Part shown: positions 16,698 to 24,811 of the stretch, piece by piece
Layout of the letters: the number at the start of each line of letters is the position of its first letter
How positions within the stretch are numbered: position 1 is the first letter of the stretch
Assembly (NCBI GenBank): GCA_965267435.1
Contig: OZ253960.1
Location: 744,001 to 808,000, forward strand
DNA from: JAWPMT01 sp965267435
GTDB lineage: Bacteria; Bacteroidota; Bacteroidia; Cytophagales; Cyclobacteriaceae
Reading direction: 5' to 3'
Length of the DNA: 64,000 nucleotides
Notes under the pieces: model-generated
The model's database searches: none
What the model was told of the DNA's origin: nothing
The model's input: the letters and a program-made list of their open reading frames with translations, nothing else
Translations under genes and position numbers: made by a program

Positions 16698-17510
16698 TCA
16701 GCAGGCTACTGAGAGCACGTCTGATCGATAGCTTTCTGCCACTTGGGTAGTGTCGATCATTACGCCGATATTCAATTCATCCAGGTCCACGATCTCACAA
16801 TGGGCTATTTCCTGTAGTGAGCGGATCGTAGCGTCGGCACCGGTATGCGCTTCGAAAATGAGGAAGAGCTTCTTCACAGAAGAGAGGAACTGACGGGCTC
16901 CGTCTATGACCTCGCCCTCCATGCCCTCAGCGTCGATCTTCATGATGACGCCTTGACTATTCTCGAGATCCAGTGCTGTATAGATATCGTCAAACCTCTT
17001 GATTTCGACTTCTTCCCTTATGGAAGACTCGAATTGCGCATACTTACCGGAATAGCCCCGATTCGTGGGATTTGTTTCAAAGGTCACTGTTTCAGAAGCG
17101 GTACCCAGTCCGAAGTTGTGGATCTCGATCGATTCCTCCAGACGATTGGACAGAACATTGGCTCGTAGGGCCTTATTATTATCTCTGTTCGGTTCAAAAG
17201 CAAAGCATTTCATGCCCTGCTTAGCTAGCCATATACTGTAATCGCCGATGCACGCACCTACGTCAATGTAGGTATCAAAGTCTGGCAGCAATGCTTTGAT
17301 CCGAGACTTGATGCGGTACTCGTAGCTAAGAAATGGATACATGAAATCTGTGGTGTTCCCGCGACAATGGTACGTGCCCATTGCAGGATTGTGAATAACG
17401 AAGGGCTTGCTTGGCGCCTGTTTCGTAACGAAGTATTTCAGTGCTGTGTAAAATAGCCTGGGCCCACCGATCTGCAGTGATTCGAGTGTGTACTTAAGGT
17501 ATTTCTTCAT
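16698..17510 (-). CDS. FkbM-family SAM-dependent methyltransferase
   Basis: 270 aa. The SAM-binding core starts at IDVGACIGDYSIWLAKQG (motif I, VGACIGDYS), followed by CFAFEPNRDNNKALRANV (acidic ribose-binding residue in FEPN) and the FkbM hallmark VIMKIDAEGMEGEVIDGA. These enzymes O-methylate sugars or polyketides, and in EPS clusters are thought to methylate polysaccharide hydroxyls. Monocistronic by context: the LruC terminator lies upstream (17592-17609) and the bidirectional terminator downstream. The last 15 residues have no clear match. Confidence 0.9.
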   Translation of the reverse strand: MKKYLKYTLESLQIGGPRLFYTALKYFVTKQAPSKPFVIHNPAMGTYHCRGNTTDFMYPFLSYEYRIKSRIKALLPDFDTYIDVGACIGDYSIWLAKQGMKCFAFEPNRDNNKALRANVLSNRLEESIEIHNFGLGTASETVTFETNPTNRGYSGKYAQFESSIREEVEIKRFDDIYTALDLENSQGVIMKIDAEGMEGEVIDGARQFLSSVKKLFLIFEAHTGADATIRSLQEIAHCEIVDLDELNIGVMIDTTQVAESYRSDVLSVAC

Positions 17511-17586
17511 TTGTAAGACGATTTATTGACGATATGATTAAATTTTTCCGAATGACTCACATAACGGATTGACGGAGAAGGGTAAG

Positions 17587-17609
17587 AAAAACCTCTCTTT
17601 GCAGAGAGG
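17587..17609 (-). terminator. terminator of the LruC operon
   Basis: A perfect 7-bp stem CCTCTCT (17592-17598)/AGAGAGG (17603-17609) with loop TTGC. On the minus strand the stem is followed by TTTTTCTT (complement of 17584-17591). It lies 28 bp after the LruC gene stop, as expected of a Rho-independent terminator. Confidence 0.75.
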
Positions 17610-17637
17610 CCTTTTCATCCTTATTCAATCGTCAGTC

Positions 17638-19635
17638 TTACTCATACAGAAATTCCGGGGTACGATACCCCGACTGGTCAGTGTACCAGTCCATATAAGT
17701 AAAGCCGCTACTGCGTGCCCAATCATCAAAATGGTTATAGCCTTGCCGGATGTCTTTCTTCTCCACGGGATAGGTGAATCGATTAGGCAGATTCATACCC
17801 CACGGCAGGTCAACTTTTGTCTTATAGTAGATGCCAAGTCCAGGATCGGAGTCATCATTACCACTGCCGAATAGGGCTGCGTCCACGAGATCCGTCGGTT
17901 CATAGCCCGGTATGTGAATCTCTCTACCTCTTTGTCGATTGACGACGATGAAGGGGTTGAAAGGTGCATCAAAGTCATCCGCGCTGCTGATGGCCGAGCT
18001 AAAGGTCACCCGAACGGTAGCCGTATCTGGGGTTTGGTAGGGAAGCCCCTCATCGGTATTGATAAATCCATAGCTATCAAAATCCTGATGGACATCATCC
18101 GACACGATGATCGTAGCTTTCGACTGTCCGGCCTCTGTGCCGTTGGCATTGAATGTGTAGACGCCGACCCCCGACAGCTCCTGACCCGTAACTGAGGTCA
18201 CGCGGCTGGGAGGGAGCTCCAGCTGGAAGCCAAAGCCATTTTTGAATCCGGCGCCAACCGCCTGGATGACAAATTGTGCATCCATCTTGACGATTTCGTT
18301 GACTCCATTGGCATACATCAGATATTGATAATCTGCCACGAGATCATTAAAGTCGTAATCACCGGTGTTGGGCCACTGATCTTCGAAAGCAAAGGAGCCA
18401 TAAGTAGATGTGGAAGGATAGCCATACAAATAGGCCAGCTCTGGATCGGTAGGAAAGTCATCATAGGTATCGTTGACACCGTCTCCGTCCTGGTCAACAG
18501 GCTGGTCGACAGGGAGGACATTGGTGAGGTCGATGGCTTCGATGGGATTGGCAGTCAGGTAGAAGACCGCATCATTGAAATCGTCATCACTGTTGCCATC
18601 ACGATTGAGGTCTTCGAATCCCACCAGGAGCACCTCACTATCCGCATCATACAGCAGCACACTGTGGGCCTGCATTTCAGGTGTCGATTCTGGGTTGAGG
18701 GCGCGATTGGAATAGACCTGGTGAATGCCGGGTGTTGGCTCCGTCCCATTCCAGCCGTTAGCGAGCAGCACAAATCCAATCGTCGTCCCCGGATCAAATT
18801 TGCCGAGGTACACCTTGTCACCCGTGGACAATCCACCTCCAGAACCAGCATAAGAGGCGTTGGGGAAGACAATATTTAGTACATCGATGTCATCATCGAT
18901 CTCCGGGGGTGTACCTGTTGCATAAGTATAATAGCCCAGGACGTTGCGATACCCCGCACCCTCGTGTACGAATGTCATCCACACATCTGCTTCCTCAGTA
19001 ACGAGGAGATTAGGCTCGGCATCCTCCGCAATAAATCTTGGGTGATAGGTGGGAACAGGTTGGCCTTCTGGCAGCGAGGTGTTGATCAGTGTCAACAAAT
19101 CCGCAGATACAACATCCGCTGTAGGCTCAAGATAGTCGGGAACACCATTTGTATCGTAAGTGCCGAGGGCCTGGATTGGTGCCAGAGCCGTTCGACCTTG
19201 ATCGGTGTTTTTGCCAGCGCCGATATCCACCGTGCGTTCCTGGTAGTTGTGTTTTGTGCCCTGCACAAAGACGTCACTCAGCTCATCTCGGGGGATGATC
19301 AGGAAGTTAGGCATGCCGATGAAGTCGATTTCAAGAATAACTTCGGTGATCGTATTGGGTAAATTGCTAGCGCTGCGAAATGTACCACTCCCATCGGTCA
19401 GACCTTTGAGGACGATGTGCCCCCCTTCACCCGGGTGTCTGTTCCAGAGCGTCACCGGATGCTTTCGAAGAGGCTCTTTGTGATTCGTAAGGAGTGTCAC
19501 ACGAATCTCCTCCGACTCGAAATTCGTAAAGGGCGTATTGCCGTAAACTGGATTCACGTCGCCATCCAGATCACGTACCACCTGATCTACACATGAAAAT
19601 GAGAGCAGGGCAAACAAAGGGATAAGTATTCGCAT
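17638..19635 (-). CDS. LruC-domain surface lipoprotein with DUF4114-like domain
   Basis: 665 aa from the ATG at 19635, which gives a lipoprotein signal (MRILIPLFALLSFSC). After a beta-rich N-terminal region (about 20-110) come a DUF4114-like segment (GFVLLANGWNG, VLLVGFEDLNRDGNSDDDFND), a Ca-binding-type DQDGDGVNDTYDDFPTDP linker, and the LruC domain (GSFAFEDQWPNTGDYDFND, then LPPSRVTSVTG and a long C-terminal beta region). LruC proteins were first noted as Leptospira surface lipoproteins, and similar ones are common in Bacteroidota; no molecular function is established. It starts 8 bp after the sugar transferase stop, so it is co-transcribed with the EPS priming enzyme, hinting at a matrix role (inference). 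Confidence 0.88.
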   Translation of the reverse strand: MRILIPLFALLSFSCVDQVVRDLDGDVNPVYGNTPFTNFESEEIRVTLLTNHKEPLRKHPVTLWNRHPGEGGHIVLKGLTDGSGTFRSASNLPNTITEVILEIDFIGMPNFLIIPRDELSDVFVQGTKHNYQERTVDIGAGKNTDQGRTALAPIQALGTYDTNGVPDYLEPTADVVSADLLTLINTSLPEGQPVPTYHPRFIAEDAEPNLLVTEEADVWMTFVHEGAGYRNVLGYYTYATGTPPEIDDDIDVLNIVFPNASYAGSGGGLSTGDKVYLGKFDPGTTIGFVLLANGWNGTEPTPGIHQVYSNRALNPESTPEMQAHSVLLYDADSEVLLVGFEDLNRDGNSDDDFNDAVFYLTANPIEAIDLTNVLPVDQPVDQDGDGVNDTYDDFPTDPELAYLYGYPSTSTYGSFAFEDQWPNTGDYDFNDLVADYQYLMYANGVNEIVKMDAQFVIQAVGAGFKNGFGFQLELPPSRVTSVTGQELSGVGVYTFNANGTEAGQSKATIIVSDDVHQDFDSYGFINTDEGLPYQTPDTATVRVTFSSAISSADDFDAPFNPFIVVNRQRGREIHIPGYEPTDLVDAALFGSGNDDSDPGLGIYYKTKVDLPWGMNLPNRFTYPVEKKDIRQGYNHFDDWARSSGFTYMDWYTDQSGYRTPEFLYE

Positions 19636-19643
19636 AATTGTTT

Positions 19644-20765
19644 TTAACAGTTTTCTTGTTGAATCGCCGCCATAGGCGTTTTGAGTAGGATCCACATATC
19701 CGTCCAGAAGGAGGACTTGGTGGCGTACTCGATATCAAGTCGCTTACGGCTGTCTGCGGAGACGTCTTTCTTGCCACGCTCAGTCACTTGCCACAAACCG
19801 GTGATACCAGCAGGAGCGAGGAAGCGCGTAGCCCACTCGTCAGAAGTCAGTTTTTCGGCTTCGTACAAGGGCAGAGGCCGATTGCCGACGATAGACATAT
19901 CGCCTAGGAGCACGTTGACCAATTGGGGCAATTCATCAATACTTGTCTTTCTGATGAAGTGGCCGACTTTCGTGATTCGGGGATCGTTGTGCACCTTGAA
20001 AAAGGCCTTTTCGTCCTCAATTGATTTCTTGATAAGGAACTCGTTTTCGGGTACAAGACCATCATTGTCCAGGAGCATCACATCGTCTGTAGGCTGCTGG
20101 GCTTCGACAGGTGTTTCTTCTGGTTGTTGGTAGGGGTTTACATTTTGTAGCTGAGTGACCATCTTATCGGCATTCACTCGCATGGATCTAAACTTGAAAA
20201 ATTTGAAAATCTGATAATTCTGACCTACTCGTGGCTGGAAGTAAAAGACTTTGCCCTTGGACTCGAGTCGTATGGCAAGCGCGACAAGCAGAAAGAGAGG
20301 CGTGAATAAGAGGAGTAAGGTCAGAGATACAATGATGTCGAAGAGCCGCTTGGCGACTTTGCCTTTTTGCGTCACCGGAGAGGCAGCTTCCTTTGGACAA
20401 GCGCCTTGTGCAGTCAGGTGAAATTCCACTCGATCGATTACCTGACTCCGACAGAGATTGCGTCCATAGTAATCAGCAGCGCCCAGGTCTTTGGCCAGGT
20501 CCGTCCGATCTTGGCTGCTCTTTTCGTCGTAGATGAAGAGAGGGATCTTTTTGTCAAGTCCCTGAAGGTATCCGATGAGTTCGTCATAGCAGGGTACGTC
20601 AGACCCTGGCGCAGAGACGACGGCGTCAGGCCATTGTTGCTCCGGGTGAGACTTGATGAAGTCGATGACTTCCTGCTGTTCGCAGAAGTCCAGGTGGCTC
20701 TTTCTGTCGCTATGTTCAGCGCAGTCCACCCGGAGCCAGGCGATTTTGGAATGGGTGACGGTCAT
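19644..20765 (-). CDS. priming sugar-phosphate transferase with N-terminal pseudo-receiver
   Basis: 373 aa from the ATG at 20765 (ATGA overlap with the receiver gene). Residues about 135-373 are a bacterial sugar transferase (WcaJ/WbaP C-terminal type): KRLFDIIVSLTLLLLFTPLF membrane helix, FKFFKFRSMRVNADK, DPRITKVGHFIRKTSIDELPQL (in parts) and GDMSIVGNRPLPLYEAE, with an extra acidic insertion of about 50 residues. It should move a sugar-1-phosphate onto undecaprenyl phosphate, the first EPS step. The usual N-terminal helices are replaced by residues 1-120, which follow a receiver-like pattern (PDAVVSAP, KKIPLFIYDE, LGAADYYGR) lacking the phospho-Asp and conserved Lys. The pseudo-receiver reading is my inference. 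Confidence 0.9.
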   Translation of the reverse strand: MTVTHSKIAWLRVDCAEHSDRKSHLDFCEQQEVIDFIKSHPEQQWPDAVVSAPGSDVPCYDELIGYLQGLDKKIPLFIYDEKSSQDRTDLAKDLGAADYYGRNLCRSQVIDRVEFHLTAQGACPKEAASPVTQKGKVAKRLFDIIVSLTLLLLFTPLFLLVALAIRLESKGKVFYFQPRVGQNYQIFKFFKFRSMRVNADKMVTQLQNVNPYQQPEETPVEAQQPTDDVMLLDNDGLVPENEFLIKKSIEDEKAFFKVHNDPRITKVGHFIRKTSIDELPQLVNVLLGDMSIVGNRPLPLYEAEKLTSDEWATRFLAPAGITGLWQVTERGKKDVSADSRKRLDIEYATKSSFWTDMWILLKTPMAAIQQENC

Positions 20766-21151
20766 GATGCGAGGGCTGTCGGTACAGAGATGGCCCGAGC
20801 CACTCGAACTAGTAGCTCTTGCGGGTTGAAGGGTTTTGAAAGCACCTCTTCTGCTCCGGCCTGAAGGCATCGCACTTTGAAGGCGGTGCTCTGCTCGCCA
20901 GACAACATCACAACGGGTAGATAGGAAAGGAAGTCTGAGTCTTTGATCATCTCCAATAGCTGGAGTCCTTTCACTTGCTCACCCAGATCATTGTCGAGAA
21001 TAATGACGTCCGGATTGATGACTGGCAAATCCCTGAAGGCCTTCGCACCGGATGTGTACGTAACTACTTCGTAATCCTTGGAGAAGATTCCCTTCAGCAA
21101 TTGAAGGATGATGGTACTATCGTCTACTATTAAGATTTTCGGCTTGATCAT
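20762..21151 (-). CDS. single-domain (CheY-like) response regulator
   Basis: 129 aa containing only a receiver: ILIVDDSTI (acidic pair), VIILDNDLG (phospho-acceptor Asp), PVVMLSGEQ (Ser at the Thr/Ser switch) and EEVLSKPFNPQEL (conserved Lys). No output domain. Its TGA overlaps the start of the sugar transferase, so the pair is translationally coupled; with the partner carrying a pseudo-receiver, phosphorylation may regulate EPS initiation by protein contact (inference). No histidine kinase is adjacent. Confidence 0.93.
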   Translation of the reverse strand: MIKPKILIVDDSTIILQLLKGIFSKDYEVVTYTSGAKAFRDLPVINPDVIILDNDLGEQVKGLQLLEMIKDSDFLSYLPVVMLSGEQSTAFKVRCLQAGAEEVLSKPFNPQELLVRVARAISVPTALAS

Positions 21152-21290
21152 GTTTCCTTGCTTTTTAGATTTTCAATTCACTGATGTCTTCGAAAGTAGA
21201 CAGAGGACTTTTCGTTTACTGCTGATGCCGTTGACTGGCAGGAATTGGTGGTCGAGATGCAGAAAAGCAGGTCGAGGTGACAGATAATGG
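21152..21290 (-). promoter_or_regulatory. upstream region of receiver/sugar-transferase operon with GGTCGA repeats
   Basis: Contains CTTCGAAAGTAGA (21188-21200), GCTGATGCCGTTG (21221-21233) and two GGTCGAG direct repeats 20 bp apart (21250-21256 and 21270-21276), the second inside CAGAAAAGCAGGTCGA (21260-21275). All resemble elements at 13540-13683. Direct repeats about two helical turns apart resemble the layout of LytTR-regulator sites, though the half-site sequence differs from published LytTR consensus. The plus-strand gene at 21404 could share this region. Confidence 0.45.
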
Positions 21291-21403
21291 TCGTGGGCGC
21301 CATTCATCGGTTATGCGGCACTTTTCATGGACCGAGTAGGTGGGAGCGGCACTACGAGCGGTTTTGTTTAGCTTTAGCCGCGACTAACCCAACCCAATTA
21401 CTA

Positions 21404-24400
21404 ATGAAGAAGCTCTACGCATCCCTCATCTTTTTATTGCTATCGCCCTTTCTGGCCTTCTCTCAAGAGGAGAAGTGGGATGTGACCAATCCCGTCGAGC
21501 CCTTTCAGGAGGTGACGATCACCACCGACGAAGGCACCTGGATGAATCTGGACGTCAGCCCCGACGGCTCGCAGATTGTTTTTGATATGCTGGGCGATAT
21601 CTATTCCATGCCCATTGCTGGTGGAGAGGCCCAATTGTTGAGAGGGGGACATGCCTTCGAAGTGCAGCCACGTTTCAGCCCTGATGGCAAGAGTATCTCT
21701 TTCACCAGTGACGCCGGAGGCGGCGACAATATATGGATGATGCCCCTGGATGATGGCGACGCCAAGCAGATCACCAAAGAAAGCTTTCGACTCCTCAATA
21801 ATTCGGTATGGACTCCGGACGGACAGTACATCATTGCCCGCAAGCACTTCACATCCGGACGCTCATTGGGTGCTGGTGAGTTGTGGATGTACCACAAGGA
21901 TGGCGGCAGTGGGGTGCAGCTCACGAAGCGAAAGAATGATCAGCAGGACCTTGGTGAGCCCGTCGCCAGCCCGGATGGGCGCTACGTCTACTACAGTGAA
22001 GACGTGTACCCTGGCGGCTTCTTCCAATACAACAAAGACCCCAACAGTCAGATCTACGTGATCAAGCGCTATGATCGCGAGACGGGCGAAACGGAGACGA
22101 TCGTTGGAGGTCCCGGCGGTGCGGTCAGGCCCCAATTGTCTCGTGACGGTAAGCAACTAAGCTTTGTTCGAAGGGTGCGCACCAAGTCGGTGCTATACGT
22201 CCACGATCTGGCGACCGGTATCCAGCGACCAGTATTCGACGGTTTGTCCAAGGATCAGCAGGAGGCCTGGGCCATCTTCGGCGTATATCCCAACTACAAT
22301 TGGCTGCCTGATAATGTCCACGTCATCATCTGGGCGCAAGGGAAGATCCAAAAAGTGAATACGCAGACAGGAGAGGCGACAGTCATTCCTTTCAGTGCCA
22401 CCGCCACTCACAAGATCACGGATGCGCTACAGTTTCCGGTGGATCCCGATCCCGACAATTTCAAGGCGAAAGTCATTCGAGGGGCACGCTTGTCCCCTGA
22501 TGGTAAGACGATGGTATTCAATGCGGCAGGGTATCTCTACACGATGAAGTGGCCCGGAGGAAAGGCAAAGCGATTGACGGATGGGACGGATCTCGAATTC
22601 GAGCCCAGTTTTTCAGCGGATGGCAGTCAAATCGTCTATGTCACCTGGAACGACGAGGCGAGAGGCGCTGTTCGCCGAATCGGAGCGAATGGCCGAGATC
22701 AAGTAAAGCTGACAAGCGAAAAGGGTATTTACCGCCAGCCATCGTTCTCCCCGGACGGCAGCAAGGTGGTCTACGTGAAGGAAGGCGGCAATGGCGCCAT
22801 GGGGTTTGCCTATTCCATCAAGCCAGGTATTTACTGGATGCCGGCTTCGGGAGGCACCCCCAATTTCATCACGAAGCAGGGGCAGTACCCGAGCTTTAGC
22901 TCAGACGGCAAGCGCATTTTCTTCCAAACAGGAGGATTTCTGTTCGGCGCATTGGACAAGAATTACAAGAGTGTGAATCTACAGGGAGCTGAGGAGCGAG
23001 CGCATTTCCACTCCAAGTACGCCAATCAGTTTGCACTCAGCCCTGACAATCAGTGGCTGGCATTTGGAGAACTGTACAATGTCTACATCATGCCTTTCGC
23101 TGCCACCGGCAAAACTTTTGAGCTTTCCGCAGGCCAGAAGGCCATCCCCATGACCAAGGTCTCTAAAGATGCAGGCATCGGCCTTCAGTGGTCTGGAGAC
23201 GGTCAGTCACTCAGCTGGACATTGGGCAATCAGCACTACGCCGTGAACGTTTCGGAGGCCTTTGGCACGACGGAGTCCGATAGTGTTGAGATCGATCGCA
23301 CGATCAATGAGATCACGTTGGAACTGGACACAGACCGCCCTGAAGGGCTCGTCGCATTCACCAATGCGAAGATCATTACCATGAATGGCGAGGAAGTGAT
23401 CGAAAGTGGGACCGTCCTGGTGGAAGGAAATCGTATCAAGGAAGTGGGAGCCTCCGTCGACGTGCCGGGTGGCGCTACTGTCATTGACGCGAGCGGTAAG
23501 GTCATTATGCCGGGTATCATTGACACGCACGCACACCTCCGCGCCTTTCGCTATGGCTTGAGCCCCCAAAAGGAGTGGCCCTACTATGCCAACCTTGCCT
23601 TTGGCATCACGGCAACACACGACCCGTCCTCCAATTCCGAGATGTCACTCTCGCAATCTGAGATGGTCAGGTCCGGCCGAATGGTGGGTCCACGGATCTA
23701 CACGACGGGTACCATACTATATGGAGCAGACGGGGATTTCAAGGCCGTCGTCAACAATGCAGAAGACGCCCAGTTTGCCATACGCAGGACGAAAGCCTAC
23801 GGGGCCTTTAGCGTCAAGAGCTACAATCAACCTCGCCGTGAGCAGCGGCAGCAGGTGATCAAGGCAGCGCGGGACCAGCAGATCATGGTGTATCCGGAGG
23901 GTGGGTCTACGTTCTTCCATAACCTGACCATGATATTGGACGGTCACACGAGTATTGAGCACAACATTCCCGTCGCACCACTGTACAAGGATGTCGTCGA
24001 TCTGTGGGCGGCAAGTAAGACCGCCAACACACCTACACTCGTGGTCCATTATGCGGGAATGAGCGGTGAATACTATTGGTACCAAACCACCAATGTGTGG
24101 GAAAATGAGCATCTTCTGAAGTACACCCCTCGCTCTGTGATCGATGCACGTGCGCGGCACAGGACCATGGTGCCGATGGAGGAGTATGACAATGGGCATA
24201 TTTTGACTTCGCAGTCGCTGAAGAAGCTCGTGGACCGCGACGTAAAAGTCTGCGTGGGAGGACACGGCCAGCTGCAGGGTCTTGGCGTGCATTGGGAGAT
24301 GTGGATGCTACAGCAGGGGGGTATGACCAACTACGAGGCGCTACGAGCGGCTACGATTCATGGGGCGGAGTACATCGGGATGGGTGATGATCTGGGCTCC

Positions 24401-24652
24401 CTTGAGGCGGGCAAATTGGCGGACCTCATTGTCCTGGACAAGGATCCGCTCGAGGATATCCAAAACTCCCAATACGTGACCCACACCATGATCAATGGCC
24501 GACTCTATGAGACCGCCACAATGAATGAAGTTGGTAATTATTACCAGACTCGCGGGAAGTTCTACTGGGAGATGGACGGCTACAATGACAACTTCGAGTG
24601 GCATGCGGAAAGTCAGGGATTCATGAGAGCTCACTGTATTTGTGGTCACTAA
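21404..24652 (+). CDS. secreted amidohydrolase fused to TolB-like beta-propeller
   Basis: 1082 aa from the ATG at 21404, which gives a clean signal peptide (MKKLYASLIFLLLSPFLAFS); the frame upstream to 21287 lacks support. Residues about 35-640 carry repeated PD40/TolB-like blades (LDVSPDGSQIVFDMLG, PRFSPDGKSISFTSD, PSFSPDGSKVVYVKEG). A metal-dependent amidohydrolase domain follows: VIMPGIIDTHAHLRAF (HxH), EHNIPVAP and a C-terminal LGSLEAGKLADLIVLDKDPLED segment. The family is common in Bacteroidota; imidazolonepropionase/prolidase-like activity has been suggested but not shown here. Periplasmic or exported. Convergent with another amidohydrolase. Confidence 0.92.
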   Translation: MKKLYASLIFLLLSPFLAFSQEEKWDVTNPVEPFQEVTITTDEGTWMNLDVSPDGSQIVFDMLGDIYSMPIAGGEAQLLRGGHAFEVQPRFSPDGKSISFTSDAGGGDNIWMMPLDDGDAKQITKESFRLLNNSVWTPDGQYIIARKHFTSGRSLGAGELWMYHKDGGSGVQLTKRKNDQQDLGEPVASPDGRYVYYSEDVYPGGFFQYNKDPNSQIYVIKRYDRETGETETIVGGPGGAVRPQLSRDGKQLSFVRRVRTKSVLYVHDLATGIQRPVFDGLSKDQQEAWAIFGVYPNYNWLPDNVHVIIWAQGKIQKVNTQTGEATVIPFSATATHKITDALQFPVDPDPDNFKAKVIRGARLSPDGKTMVFNAAGYLYTMKWPGGKAKRLTDGTDLEFEPSFSADGSQIVYVTWNDEARGAVRRIGANGRDQVKLTSEKGIYRQPSFSPDGSKVVYVKEGGNGAMGFAYSIKPGIYWMPASGGTPNFITKQGQYPSFSSDGKRIFFQTGGFLFGALDKNYKSVNLQGAEERAHFHSKYANQFALSPDNQWLAFGELYNVYIMPFAATGKTFELSAGQKAIPMTKVSKDAGIGLQWSGDGQSLSWTLGNQHYAVNVSEAFGTTESDSVEIDRTINEITLELDTDRPEGLVAFTNAKIITMNGEEVIESGTVLVEGNRIKEVGASVDVPGGATVIDASGKVIMPGIIDTHAHLRAFRYGLSPQKEWPYYANLAFGITATHDPSSNSEMSLSQSEMVRSGRMVGPRIYTTGTILYGADGDFKAVVNNAEDAQFAIRRTKAYGAFSVKSYNQPRREQRQQVIKAARDQQIMVYPEGGSTFFHNLTMILDGHTSIEHNIPVAPLYKDVVDLWAASKTANTPTLVVHYAGMSGEYYWYQTTNVWENEHLLKYTPRSVIDARARHRTMVPMEEYDNGHILTSQSLKKLVDRDVKVCVGGHGQLQGLGVHWEMWMLQQGGMTNYEALRAATIHGAEYIGMGDDLGSLEAGKLADLIVLDKDPLEDIQNSQYVTHTMINGRLYETATMNEVGNYYQTRGKFYWEMDGYNDNFEWHAESQGFMRAHCICGH

Positions 24653-24811
24653 GTGACTTTTTAGGAGCAGGCGGGGTTTTAGCACTTGGCGGAGGGTGTA
24701 GCCGGCTATTCGCTATATCCTCACCCGCGTCACCGACCCGCAAGGCCCGGTGGGATACCGCTGCTATCCGGGCTAGCGTTGGAGGCGTGCCCTGATCTTG
24801 AGGCAGTGGAG
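24653..24811. repeat. intergenic palindromic element between convergent amidohydrolases
   Basis: This 159-bp gap holds a GC-rich stretch with hairpin GGATA (24753-24757)/TATCC (24765-24769) around CCGCTGC, inside CCCGG...CCGGG arms. No T-run is present, so it is a weak terminator candidate. A similar GGGATACCGCTGC-ATCCGGGCTA motif recurs between genes in Bacteroidota genomes (recollection only), so it may be a dispersed repeat. Confidence 0.35.

Noticed and set aside
24753..24785. Possible integron attC-like site
   Set aside because: The GTTGGAG core does not fit the GTTRRRY box, and no integrase or cassette array is present.
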